Shown here: positions 43,574 through 56,000 of the stretch, in pieces
Layout of the letters: every line of letters begins with the position of its first letter
How positions within the stretch are numbered: position 1 is the stretch's first letter
NCBI GenBank assembly: GCA_002104985.1
Contig: MCGO01000012.1
Coordinates: 1 to 64,000, forward strand
Direction of reading: 5' to 3'
Origin: Rhizoclosmatium globosum
Lineage: Eukaryota; Chytridiomycota; Chytridiomycetes; Chytridiales; Chytriomycetaceae
DNA: 64,000 bases
Program-made: the position numbers and the translations under genes
The notes under the pieces: generated by a model
What the model was told of the DNA's origin: nothing
The model's input: only the letters and a program-made list of their open reading frames with translations
The model's database searches: none

Positions 43574-45574
43574 TCATTGAGTGCTTCTGCTTTTAGTCTG
43601 AGCGATGCTAGATGCACGGTTCTGCCATCCAGAAATACTTCCAAGAGCAGTTGTAGTTCCTTGACGTCTCGGTCCACTCGACGCTCCTCTTACAAAATCC
43701 AAATCAAGAGCAAAATACGACTCATCATCACCTCCACCCACAACATTCAAATTTGGATCAGCATACGTAGAACGTTGAGTAGTGTACGTACTTTCAATAG
43801 CTGTCATAGTAGCTTGTGGTCCACATTGCCCCAAATCAGTAACAATCGCTTTCACAAAGACCCATTCCTCCTCAGGTATGCCATTCAGCTTCATGGCAGG
43901 ATCATACAAGTTGAATTGCGTCGTCGGACTCAGGTTATAACAGTCTATCAAAGTTTTCTCGATAGCTTTTATAGCGTCATCCATCCAGAAACTCATATCT
44001 TCTGGTGATACGACGGTGACACGGCATTGTTCTATTTGACGGAGTGCTACAAGTCGGAGAAGCGGACGGACGACGAGAGGGTTGTATGACTGGGTGATGG
44101 TTGATTCGACAACGGGAAGTGAGAATGCGGGATATGCCTTTGAGATGGCCTGACTCGTGAGCGCATCAATGTATGAACATGACACTTCTGCGAATGTATA
44201 GCTTTGCATATCGAGTCCTGGATTGATGGTGAACTTTACAATAACGTCGCGTTGTTCTTCTGCAAAAAGATTTCCAAATGAAATGGTGGCAACGCCGTCT
44301 TCAAATGTATAGTTATGAGAGCATCCGATAGAAGCGAGCTGTACACCTTCGGATGAATCTGGGATGCTAATCTTAAGGGAAAGGTCTTTATAGATTGTCG
44401 ATTTGATTCCGCCTAGGGTACCTGCAAACGCCTATGTCAAGTTATCATTAGTACAACAAGTTGACAATCAAGTAAAGCTTACATCTTGAAATACGTTCGG
44501 ATGGGGAATATAAGTGAAAGTTGCCCTCTTTCCAGATATTCTTGATAATAATGCACTATCATGACTTTCCCGAAACCCATATGTATAAAATGGCACATTG
44601 AGTTCTTCTGCTTCCCGCAAGAAACCAGAATAATTCTGAACTGAGTTGTCTTGCCCATCAGTCAAAAGAAGCACCGCACAAGAATCATTCTTCTCCTCAC
44701 GTCTTTCCAGCACCCTCAAAGCATAATCACACCCAGACAGAATATTTGTCCCTCCCAGCTTCTCCATTCCATCAATCGCACGCGTGACAGCCACAAGACC
44801 ATCAGATCCCGGAGTACAAACGCGAAACTTTGTCAACTGTTGAGCGAATCTGCTGAATTGAATGATACAAATACGGTCGTTCTGATTGAGACACGATGCA
44901 ATATATCTTAATGTCTGTTTCACAGCTCTCAAGGGCCGCCCACCCATACTTGCAGACACATCGACAACAACGACCAGATCAACGCCAACCGCAGACACGT
45001 CACTTGGATTTGAAGGAGAGGCAGCGGCCTTGAGGGACAGCAAGGCAGTCACGTCCGTTGAGCCTTTCTTGACCGAGTCGAAGGCCGGTGTCCAAGTGAT
45101 CAGCGGTTCAGTCACTTCCGAGGCTGCGGGTCCCGAGTCGTCTCTGTCGCCCAAAAGCGCATCATCGATCTGTCTTGATAGATCCAAAAGAGAGGAGTTG
45201 TTGTTGTTGTTGTTGTTGTTGTTGTTGCTTCGGACTTGAGTGAGCCGCCGTCCAAGTCCGATGCTTCTTTCTGCTTCGACTTGTTCTTCAACTTGAACTG
45301 GGACTTGGACAACTGGAAACAGTTCGCGGCAGAGTGGACACCTTCGTTGGTTTCAGGTTCAGGTTTTGATTGAAGTAAGTTGATGTGGAGGTGGTGGGCA
45401 ACAACAAACAACAAACAACAAAACAAACCTTGGATCAGCAAGGCGCCGACACTGTTCAAAACACCCAAGATGCATCTGATTGCCGCAGCAGCCAGGGTTG
45501 ATCAGCGGTACTCGCCCACGCGGATCAAGCGATTCGTGGCACACACAGCATATCTCAGCGGGTAATGCCATCAT
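43574..45574 (-). CDS. RING finger plus von Willebrand A domain protein
   Basis: Exons 45429-45574, 44483-45341 and 43574-44431, 620 aa. Residues 8-55 form a RING finger (CCVCHESLDPRGRV, CCGNQMHLGCFEQC, then RCPLCREL across the first intron). A nine-Asn run from a (GTT/AAC) microsatellite sits near residue 100. The vWA domain spans about residues 170-345: VDLVVVVDVSASMGG (MIDAS DxSxS), LLLTDGQDNS and a conserved Thr (GGTNI). The C-terminal 270 residues are beta-rich and unassigned. RING-vWA order matches plant WAV3-type E3 ligases, so ubiquitin transfer with the vWA domain as substrate or partner binder is likely (inference). It lies between the two duplicated OPT genes. Confidence 0.87.
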
Positions 45575-45689
45575 TTTTCAAAGCACTTTTTTTGATTGAT
45601 GCTTTGCAATAACGAACGAACTTTATATATCAATGATTAGTGAGATACAAATTATGCAAAGCTATAGAGGACAGAGTCAAATTGGTATT

Positions 45690-48600
45690 CTAACATGCCC
45701 GAGGATCAGACTTGTTCTTGAACGAATAGTACGAGCAGTCATAGCTTCAATGCCAAGGCAAAAGTAAGAGAAGCGATAAATACACAAAAAAGTAAAACAA
45801 AACTTACTCTGAAAAGTTGGCGCCTGAGTAGCAATAATAGTCAATTGGTACATTTTTCAAATTTGGGTTCAGCGGGTTGAACGGAATCTCAACATTCGCA
45901 ACACCCAAAATGGCGATAGATAATACTGCGATTCCAAGTCCTATCACGATTGTTTAATATAACACATTTACAGCTTCAGTGCTGGTGAACTCACCAATAT
46001 CAAACCCAGAAGCCATCACAAAGTTGTAGGTGTGATACCAGTGCCTGTAATACTTGAACGCGAGTACTTGGAATATGAATCCAACCAACAACGGACAAAC
46101 GATGCCGTTTTGGAACCCTCCGACCCCACCGAAGGCGAAAATGAGAGGAACTATGAACAATGTAAGCTAAAATCCAACAACAAACGAACAGGCAACTCAC
46201 AATTGACATATTTCCAGAGCTTTGAAGGATGCACATATCGATTTATCAACCATGGTCCAAATGGACAAAGGAAACCAATTAAGAAGCACCAAAGCAGACC
46301 TTGATACAAAGACCCAACACCAAAGAACCGCATGGGGCCAATAGCTCCCCAAATTGCACCATCAGAATAGAAAGTCTGGTAAACCATATACTGCCACTCT
46401 CCATGACTCGCATTCAACAACTCTCCAGAGTGAAACATCATGACCCAAGTGACACTCGTAGCCGCCAACGCATTGATAAACGTTCCCAAAAACTGAGCAC
46501 CGATGATAGCGACAGGAGGCACGTGTAAGTAATGTCCAAGCTTTAGTCCAGACACCAATAAAATGCCTTGATTCAAATTATTCAAGGCAAGTGATTTAAA
46601 TGCCATAACCGCAACAGTCTGCCCAGGAATCAGCGTCCCCATCAAGAACTCTGCCAACACCGATATACTGATTCCAATCCCAGAAATCTGTTAAAATCGA
46701 AATAGCTCAGTTATCCTACAAAAATAGTGATGTCGACTCACCCCCTGAATAATCCCACACGGAACAATCAGAATTCCAATAACAGCCAAATTCAGAAAGA
46801 CGCCCCACCACGGCATAACAAACGGCGTAAACAAACTGACACAAAACGTGAACGCAGCCATCACGACCACAAACACCAAGAACATCCAATCCGACGGCTC
46901 CCAGTACGCTGTCATGAGTTTGTTGTGCACGTCGAGAGAGTCAACTGAGTCTGAAGCTTGTTGAAGTGCGTTTTTGACTTGACGGCGGATTGTGCTGCCG
47001 TACCATAACCCCACGTGGGATAACACTGCAGCGATAGTTAAAAATGATGAGGCGTATTGAACTGCAAAGAAGGATGTAATGTGGATAGGAGATACGTCTT
47101 GGTATGCAGTGATATTGAGGTTGTAGTTATCCGTCGCGTTGTAAAAGAAGGCGGGATTCACGGGTGCACCCAATTTATGCGTGACTGAGCTTGCGTTTCC
47201 GACAAATAGTTTGACTGTGTTCAGGATTGGGTTGATTGAGTCTTGAGACATGATTGTGTTAAGTCCCCATGCTAAATATGTATCAGAGTTAGAAATCAGG
47301 CCTGAAAAGAGAAAGCACAGGCAACTCAACTATCTGATTTGTAGAGTAGAATAACAGCGCCCCATTGCAACAAAACACTCCCAGCCCCATAACACAAAAT
47401 CGCCCACCACGGCGTCGTCAAAAACCCAGCCTGAATATAATACCAATCCAAAGTAATCCCAAACAACCCAACCCCATTCGTCGTACTCGCCACCGCATTA
47501 AACGCACCCATACTCCCCGCCTTCAACCCTTCAAAACTCGACCGCGTGCATATCGAGATTGTTTGAAGCACAGGAAAGAAGAATTCAGGTACGAATGAGT
47601 AAATATACATTCCAAGAAACGAGTACCAAAACGCTTGTTGCCGTGTTGTTTTGTACGTCTTCAAAGGCGCTTGCAACTGTTCCACGCTTATCCCTTCACC
47701 CCGAGGAATAGAAGCCTGCAAGAAAATAGCATCTGCTGTCAAGGAACTGCCCCCAGAAACACCCACTCCCGTCTCATCTTCCACAACAACATCAAACGTC
47801 GTGTCATCACTATTCGACTCACTCTCCACCATTGATCCCTTCGGTTTCTCAGGATCACTAACAGAAGCCCTCGATCCAATAGCGGAATCCGCGCCAAAGA
47901 TGCCATGGAACGATGCAAAAATCGCAAGTGTCGAAAACGTGGTTGGCCAAATGATAGCACGTGGTTTCACCAAAAATCGTCGACACAACCCTGCGAATCC
48001 GAATCCAGTGAATTGGGTTACGATAACAAAGGCTAGGGCGTGGAAGAATGTGATGTCTTTGTTGTTCTGAAGTCGATGTTAGCTTTGACGTGAGCAGAAC
48101 CTGCAAATGAGGGTGTGATGTACCATTAAAGTTGGCATAGCCTGCGATACGACGTTTTCCATCCCGTAAGGTACACTGCTGGCATGTGTGAGGACATCTG
48201 AAGAAATAGAGTGTGTTATCGACAGCTGCCAGAACTTCAAACCGTGTAACTACTCACAAATAACAACGTGCTCCTTGACATTAAACGGACCAGGATTCCA
48301 GAATGCATGTTTAGGAAAGATTCTGTGCCATAAGAGACCGAGTGGGTAACTTGCGACAACAGCGAATGTAGCTCCCTAGTGAATGTGCCTGTTTAGTACA
48401 GAATAGAGACCAGTGAACGAAAGTGAAAGAGCAAACCGAAGTTGTGATTGAAGCATTCGTCCTGAATGCCCAGACTGCATTTGCAGCGCTTAGACCCAGG
48501 CCAAACAAACATCCCAAAAGAACTGCACGGAACCTATCATTTGATTGTATGTACATTTAACTTAACGCAGAAGAGAAGAGGGATTCTTTACGTGAATGCG

Positions 48601-48692
48601 GAGGTGCATGGATCGTCTTTCAGAGGAACAAGGTGCTCAACAGACGAGGCTATCGCATCCTGTGAATCCAGTTCTTCAAATTCGGGATGCAT
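45690..48692 (-). CDS. OPT-family oligopeptide transporter 2
   Basis: Ten exons: 48592-48692, 48437-48533, 48258-48375, 48124-48197, 47331-48066, 46742-47271, 46201-46687, 45995-46150, 45808-45940 and 45690-45744; 828 aa. Eight of the ten exon lengths equal those of the gene at 40419; exon 1 and exon 5 are each 6 nt longer. The proteins are near-identical in membrane segments and differ in the N-terminus and in the acidic loop after TM4, where this copy has its own Glu/Ser-rich sequence. Ends SYYSFKNKSDPRAC like its twin. Both probably import peptides; differing loops could mean different regulation or turnover. Confidence 0.93.
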
Positions 48693-48950
48693 TTGAACTG
48701 ATTCGGATTTGGAGATTGAGACAGAAACAGAGACGGAAACAAGAGGTCAACGGTTGTTTTGTTGGCAGCGTGTCAAATTGAGGCGAATTGTTTGAAGTTG
48801 AGCAAGGGTTCGAGAAAAAGGCATGCACTGGGCATGCACAGCCTTGCATCTCCGACGTCCTCTTTTCTATGAAAATAATAAATATAATAAATAAAGAGAA
48901 GGAAAGTGATAAAACTGGATAAATCAATCATCATAAAAAGTTGCTTTGAA

Positions 48951-49900
48951 ATGGAAGTTGTGAGCAAGAACAAAGTAGCTGGCGGCTTCCTCTACAAAGT
49001 CAAGATTGGATCGGCGCCGTCTCTCGGAGGACTTTCATCGACTGCGAATGTGTATGTTCCACCGGCTGCACTTGGAGGTGGCCACAAGGTTCCAGCTGTT
49101 GTGTTCCTTGCAGGACTGACTTGCACAGAGGACAACGCAGCACAGAAAGGGTGAGTGTCGTACCTACCCACTTAGTAACAACTAGTTACCACCAGCAAAG
49201 ACCTTAATAATCTTATTATTAATGCAGAGGCTTCTTCAACGCCGCCGCCCGAACCAGCCTTGCTCTCATCTTTCCTGACACGTCTCCACGCGGCGCTGGC
49301 ATCACCGGCGAAAGCGATGCGTGGGACTTTGGCGTCGGAGCCGGTTTCTACTTGAACGCAACAAAGGAACCGTTTGCCCAATTCTACAACATGGAGAACT
49401 TTGTCACAAAGGACTTGCTCGAGGCTATTGCTGCCACCCCGCTCTTCAATGCAATCGATACATCTAAATTGAGTGTTACTGGTCACTCTATGGGCGGTCA
49501 CGGTGCTCTGACCCTTTACCTCAAGCACCCATCCATCTTCCGTGCCGCTTCCGCTTTCGCTCCAATCTGCAACCCGACTCAATGTCCATGGGGCGTCAAA
49601 GCCTTTTCCGGCTACCTCTCCGGGGGCGTGGAAGAAGGAAAAGCACACGACGCTACTGAACTCATTTCGAAAGTCGAAAAGACAAGACGTATTAATATCC
49701 TCGTTGATTCTGGTCTTGACGACGCGTTCCACCTGCAAAAGCAGTTGTTGCCGGAAAACTTTGAAAAGGCGAGTCGGGCAGCTGGATTTGGTGTGGATCA
49801 GGTTCAAGTGAACTTGAGGGAGGGGTATGATCATTCATACTACTTTGTTTCTTCTTTTGCTGAAGCTCATATTGATTGGCATGCGAAACGACTGCTCTAA
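48951..49900 (+). CDS. ESD: S-formylglutathione hydrolase
   Basis: Exons 48951-49150 and 49228-49900, 290 aa, the usual size of the family. Serine hydrolase of the formaldehyde-detoxification pathway: hydrolyses S-formylglutathione to formate and glutathione after S-(hydroxymethyl)glutathione dehydrogenase. Family signatures: VFLAGLTCTEDNAAQKG, SPRGAGITGE, AWDFGVGAGFYLNAT, the nucleophile elbow TGHSMGGHGALTLYLK (Ser near 153), CPWGVKAFSGYL, DSGLDD (acid) and REGYDHSYYF (His). No targeting signal; cytosolic. Divergent from the OPT2 gene, with start codons 258 bp apart. Confidence 0.95.
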
Positions 49901-50176
49901 TGGCGGAAACTATTACGAATTCACGGTGATTCCGTTGCCAATAAAAATAATAATTGGCTGGGTTTCAACACTCCCTTTTTTTCGAAAGGAAATGAGGTTT
50001 ACAATGGCTTCCAATGGAAGTTTGCAGTACTGTGTTGTTGACGAAAAGACCAAGCACGAGACAACTCAAGACGTAAAGATTTTCAACGCCGTCTATTGAT
50101 TTAACAAAGCTAAGTTTGGATTGAAGAAACGAGTAATGCCCATCTCGCCGCTGGGTTAAAAAAGTTACACCAAAAA

Positions 50177-50960
50177 ATGCTTCCTCTCATCCCTACGCTA
50201 GCCCTTAGTCTCTGCAATCTAGCAGCTTCTATGGCGGTCTCATATCTAGCTCCTTCTTTTATTCCGTTGATCCATGCTTTGAGTCTTGCAAACTCCATGT
50301 TGTACGCCCTTGAAGTGCTTCTACCAAGGTGCTGGTACCCCACAACACCCTCTCAAGCTTGGATACGTATGAACACATTCGTAACCATGGTAATGAGGCT
50401 GTCCCTCACCTTTGGGATGTTCGTCGTTGTCAGTTAATGTGGTGATGAAATGAAACGCATGTCTAAGGGGCACTTGAGCGCAATACCTATAACCGAGGAT
50501 GCGAAGGCTGTGGCATTGTATTCTCTTAATACCTTGCTAGTGGACACTGTTTGGGCTCTGGTTGGGGAGAAATGTGAGGTAAGCTTGGGTTTGTGTTGAA
50601 CTTGAAAGTGAATAACCCAACTTGCTCACCATCTTTCTGCCAAAATGACAGGATATTCATTTGACTATATTTATGAATCTGGCGTCTCTGGGGGGATACA
50701 CTTGTTAGTATCAACATACTCACAGACTTGGAGGCTTTTCCAACATCCAATAGTTTAATTTTTGCGACAAAGTATCTAGCAGTGGTGACTATTGCGATGC
50801 TTGGCGCTGCGTTGTTTTTGGGAATACGTACTCTACTAAAGGTTCGTTTTTGAATACCTACCTTGCTTACGGCTGACTGACAAATTTCGATCTAAATATT
50901 ATAGATGGTATACTTTTTAATTAGCTCGAGAAATGCTCTTTACAATTATGGGGAGCTATT
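50177..50960 (+). pseudogene. six-TM protein family, copy 1 (broken)
   Basis: Starts MLPLIPTLALSLCNLAAS and matches the intact gene at 62516 for 86 codons, then hits TAA at 50435 where the intact copy has a His codon (CAT). The downstream half is still recognisable, including the intron and second exon (50641 onward), where a small deletion makes another stop (GGATACACTTGTTAG). At least two disabling changes, so this is a decayed paralogue. Confidence 0.75.
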
Positions 50961-51151
50961 TGAGAGTGAGAGTGGGATGCCCGAAAAAAACACATCACTT
51001 AGCAATGTATGACGTTAATTCATTAATATAACTTTTATTTTGAAATTTATGACTTTTCTGATTTCCCAGTCTTCTGATTACCCCCTCCTTTAAAAAGTGT
51101 CCCAGTCTGCAGGGTTCTTCCCACACACCGCCACAACAAAAGTTAATCAAA

Positions 51152-51965
51152 ATGCTTCCGCTACTCCCAACTTTCGTCCTCAGCCTCTGCACTCTGGCAG
51201 CTTCCATGGTGGCATTACATCTGGCTCCGTCTTCGGTTTCGTTGCTTCAAACTTTAAGTTTGGCAGGCTCTGTCGTATACACCCTTGAAGTCATTCTTTC
51301 AAGGTGCTGGTACTCCACAACACCCTCTCAAGCTTGGATACGTATGAACACATTCGCAACCATGATCATGAGGCTGTCACTCGCCTTTGGGATGTTCGTC
51401 GTTGTCAGTGATGGAATGAAACACACATCGAAGGGGCACTTGAGCACAATGTCTTTGACCGAGGAAGTGAAGGTTGCGTCATTGTATTTTCTTAATACTT
51501 TGTTAGTGGACACTGTTTGGGTTCTCGTTGAGGAGAAATGTGAGGTAAGCTTGGGTTTGTGTTGAACTTGAAAGTGAATGACCCAACTTGCTCACCATCT
51601 TTCTGCCAAAATGACAGGATATTTATTTGACTATATTTATGAATCTGGCGTCTCTGGGTGGATACACTTGTGCATTAGCTGTTTGTATCAACATACTCAC
51701 ATGGAGGCGTTTCCGACATCCAATGGTTTGATTGTTGTGATAAAGTATCTAGCAGCGATGACTATTGCGATGCTAGTCGTTGCGCTGTTTTTGGGAATGC
51801 ATACTCTGTTTAAGGTTTGATTACCTCCTCACTCCTCCTCACTGGGGTTACTAATTTCGATGTACGTAGAGAATATATTTTATGATTCGTTTAAGGCATC
51901 GTCTTGGCAATTTCGGGGATTTAATCGAAAGACAAAGTGGTTCAGCCACAAATCAAAAGGGAACC
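51152..51965 (+). pseudogene. six-TM protein family, copy 2 (frameshifted)
   Basis: Exon 1 (51152 to about 51545) is intact and encodes MLPLLPTFVLSLCTLAAS through VDTVWVLVEEKCE. Exon 2 begins GATATTTATTTGAC as in the intact gene, but four bases are missing after CATACTCACA (GGCT in the copy at 62516), shifting the frame before the fifth hydrophobic segment ends. The original frame resumes downstream and a third-exon counterpart is visible at about 51870. A truncated product is possible; a full-length one is not. Confidence 0.65.
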
Positions 51966-52123
51966 TCATTCGACAATGCGTGATAAAAAAACAACATATA
52001 ATTCAGAGAAAGGTTATTCGAAAGTCGGTGTTGATGTTTACCGCCGCAGTTATTTGTGTTTCAGTATGTTTTGGCTTCTAGACGCTATTTGCCACGTTTT
52101 TGCGTTTTATTCACTAGCTTGCT

Positions 52124-52810
52124 TTAATTCGCGACTAAATACTTGTTCACTTTCGTCAACAACCTATCACGCATTCCTCCTTCCCACTCACTTCTCAGAA
52201 TGGAATACATGACACAATCCACCCATCCATCCACTTTTTCATCCCTCCAAGCCTCTCGAAAAGTTCCTTCCAGCGTCGCACCGCACACATTTTCCAACCA
52301 TCCACGCATCCCAACATTCTTCGAATTAGTGACGAATGTGGTTCTGTTGAATCCGAGCTGAATAAACCCGTGATCTAAAACTAAAAAAAGGGCTTCCGTC
52401 GCGTAGCCTGACCGATGGAACTCTTCGAGAATTGACAGTCCGCAGTCATAAGCAAAGTTTCTAATAAATTTGATTAGGGACAGGACAGATATTGAGCAAT
52501 TCTGAAGTACACACCCAATGTCCATCCGATAGAACCCACAATAGCCGATAAATGCACCCGTTCGTAAGTTGTTGATCTTGAACACTTTATAAACACCAGA
52601 TGCTGCCTGAGACTCTCTTCGTGCTACCATTTCTTCCAACGTCATGTTTGGGTTCACCATTGGAAGATGCTTTGTTGCTGCGACAGCAGTCATACAGCGC
52701 AACATGTCCGCATCATCTGCTTCTGTGACAGGAAAGGTGAGGAATAGTCGTGCTTGAGGAGAGTCGATTTGAAGGGTGGTTGGTTCAAACAACGGCTGCA
52801 AAGTTCGCAT
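52124..52810 (-). CDS. GNAT-family N-acetyltransferase (RimJ/RimL-like)
   Basis: Exons 52515-52810 and 52124-52460, 210 aa. ATG at 52810 (MRTLQPLFEPTT); the frame upstream has only a GTG. Residues 15-35 (LQIDSPQARLFLTFPVTEADDADML) match the first strand and helix of ribosomal-protein-type GNATs. After the intron, FAYDCGLSILEEFHRSGYATEALFLVLDHGF contains the acetyl-CoA pyrophosphate loop (R-S-G-Y-A), and MRGWLENVCGATLEG is motif B. Acetyl-CoA-dependent acetylation of a protein N-terminus or small amine is expected; substrate unknown. Confidence 0.83.
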   Translation of the reverse strand: MRTLQPLFEPTTLQIDSPQARLFLTFPVTEADDADMLRCMTAVAATKHLPMVNPNMTLEEMVARRESQAASGVYKVFKINNLRTGAFIGYCGFYRMDIGCVLQNCSISVLSLIKFIRNFAYDCGLSILEEFHRSGYATEALFLVLDHGFIQLGFNRTTFVTNSKNVGMRGWLENVCGATLEGTFREAWRDEKVDGWVDCVMYSILRSEWEGGMRDRLLTKVNKYLVAN

Positions 52811-53022
52811 ATGGTTGTGGTTTGTCAGATATTTCACATCGAATCATCCAAACAATTATTAATAACATAGACCAAAGAATTCCGAACACATTGGAAACGA
52901 AAAGTCTAGCTGATTAAGTTTAAGTTCTAAAAGGGGTCAAGAAGACAAGCATGTACTATCAGTCGAGAACTATGCTTCAGAGTTATTAACTTTCATTAAA
53001 TACATCACCATTCAGTTGAAGA

Positions 53023-56000
53023 ATGGATTTCTTGTGGGGAAGTCCACAAACACCCTCCAAAAAACAATTCCAAACGCCAATGTGGGTTGCCAACAAAACA
53101 CCAGACCTTTCATTGAGCGAAATGCCTGCGCTCGTATTGAATGCGATCACGGATGAGCTCAGGCCGTTCCCTGTCCATGTCGCATCTGCAGCCACTCAAC
53201 CAACTGTCAGCATTCAGCCAGGAGACGATCCTACTCCTCCCAATGGTAACATTACCCTTCCAGAATGCATAGTTACTAAATGACAGGCAACAGGGGTTTC
53301 TCAAGCTAACTTAAATGGGATTTCTGTTGTGCTGGCTGCATCTGCCGGTTTCTCAACAGCTCCTTCAATGCAAGACTTCCATCCTTCCAAGATTCATTTC
53401 GACTTGGATATCTCGATCTCAGCCTTAACCGTATCAACCATATTTGAATTCGAAAACCCGTACTACGCTACTCACTCTGATGGCAAGACTGAATCTATGG
53501 TGGTTAAGGCAAAAGTAGCCAAGTTTATTGCCGTTCCTGATTCAAACAAAGACCTTCAGCTTGTTTCAACCAGGTTCCAAGACTGGGATGGAAAGGAGTG
53601 GGTTGACATCACCACTTCCATCGCGTACACCGCACAAGCAAAAGCTGTTGTTGATGCTGTGATCCAAACACAAAGTAATCAAACCGCGGGTATGGCTACG
53701 GTACAAGATGAATCATTTGATGTTACTCTTGGTCCTGTTGGAATGAAAGGGCGAATTCTGCTGACTTTTACGTGTGGAGCTCCGTTTGTGTACGACGCGA
53801 TGGGTTTGGCACTAGATGGAAGTGACATTGGAAAGGGACGCCTTATTCCTGTTTCCTTGTTCCTACCATGGGCTTCACTCAAAGACCAAAATGGGGACTG
53901 TGGCGTCTCATTCGCTATGAAGGCACCTGCATCATCAATTGCGCTGCCTCCGTCTGATTGTGGAGATGCCTACCGTCACTTGCATGGGCAAGAATTACTC
54001 CGAAGGTCCACCATGATTGCTGTCGATTCTCTCAAACAAGAGCCCTCCCATTCCACGGCTCAACACACTTGGTCTTGTTTGCCCATTTCTCCGACTTTCG
54101 TGATTTTCTGGCTCCTTGTTCCAAACGACGCTGACTTTGGCTTTGAGATCCTCTCATTAGAGGAACCAGTTCCAAAAGAAACTGAATTAAAAGTCACAGT
54201 TCTTCAACCTTCTGCAAAAGACAGCAAATTACTGATGCAGTCACTGCCTGGTGCTGGATACAACCCTGCACAACTTGCAAGAATCATAATCGATGCTCCC
54301 AAAAAAGCGTTTCCAAGAACAAAACCTCAACTCATTCTCAACATTGGTCTCTCTGATGCAAGTGGAAGCACTTGTTGCTCTTCAGGAACAACCACTGTCC
54401 GAGCTCAATTCAACGAAATGACCAAACGTCGATTCCTAAAACGAGTTTTCAGCATCCCGGTTCTTCTCGAATCGGGAATCTTGCAGCCACATGATGTATG
54501 GACTGACGTTGTTATCGCGTTTGACGGCTCAGCTCGTGAGCAACGCGTGATTGCTTTCCGTGTCTCAGATTTCAATGCCACAAATCTCTCACAGGACCCA
54601 TCCACTGGGAATGTGAAACTGTCGCCGTCAGCTTTATTTTCAAACGATAAGGTTGCTAAAGATATTGTGGACTTTGTCCATTGGTCTGAAAGTATTACGC
54701 CTGGCGGATTCACTGATTTCGTTAAACCAGCTGAAAAAGCAACGTCAATGATCCAAGGTATAATTTCAGTGGCTCAGCAGTTGACTCCGGGTTTAGAAAC
54801 AACAAGTATCAAGAGCTTTGTCGATTTTGACACAGATGGTGGACACAATGGAACAAGCGGAGACGTGACAACCGCTATAAATGCATTGGTGCAAGCTGCA
54901 CAGGTGCGAAACGGAGTTGTCACTGGATTTGGGTCATGGGTTGATCAAACAATCGCATCCAAAGTCGCTGCATTGCTTGGCCCGAATCCAGCTCTACTTG
55001 GACTTCACGTCCCTCAATTTGGGCATGAAGGCATGGACCGTATATTCGCAACTGGATTCACAGCGTGGGTAGACACGCTTCGGCATGAAAGCTTTGAGCT
55101 TTCTGTGACAGCTGGTTCATTCTCTGAAAACACTGACGCTGTCCAAGTTTTGTTCGCCAAGGGCCAAGAGACGTCTCGAATTGACTTTGGAGCTGTGGAT
55201 GTGAGCAACGTGAACTACACTGGATCTGTTTTGACCGGCGTTTCGAGTGGGGATTCTTTGATTCTTTACGCTACCAGCCGTTTAGATGCCAAGACATTGG
55301 CCCAGCGTATCGAAGTGAAAATCAATGGCGTGAATCAAAGTTCTGTACATCGATCCGTGAAACCTGAGATGCTGGAGGGAGCCAACCTTGCGTTCGAATG
55401 GCTCGCTGTCACTGGTCAGAAGGACTCTGCTGCAAAACTTAATTCATCAGTAGCCGTCCCAAATCTTTTGGCGCGCATCGAAGATAACGTTTCGTTTGCG
55501 TACAATATGCCGACACTGACTGGCACAACCGCATATTTGGGTCGCGCCGAAAATTCTGGGAATCGCACCCCGATTGATAAAGCCCACCAGCCGCAAGAAC
55601 CATCTCTAGCTCGCAACTTGAAGCCAATTTTAGGTTTGAACCATCGATTTCTTAGGGTGGTCTAATCGTAATTTATTCCAGGCACTTCTCCTCTATTTGG
55701 TACTTCCACATTCTCGGCTGGTGCACCTGGTGGGTTGTTTGGTACACAAAGCGCACCAATTGTTGGAGCGGTAAATGGATTTGGCGCGTCAAGCCTAACT
55801 GACTTTGGTAAGCCACCAACGGCAGCTTTTGGAACGAATCCTGCGGCATCCTCTTTTTCATTTGGCTCGGGTGCTGTACCATCTTCGGGGGCTCTTGCTG
55901 CCTTTGGGTTCAGTGCTCCCCCGCAACAACAGCAAATGCATCAGCAACTTCAACAACAGCAAATGCAGCAAGCACAAATGCAACAGCAACTATTGCAACA

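Noticed and set aside
45196..45229. GTT repeat considered as a CRISPR-like or regulatory repeat
   Set aside because: A simple trinucleotide run encoding Asn in the RING-vWA protein; no spacers.
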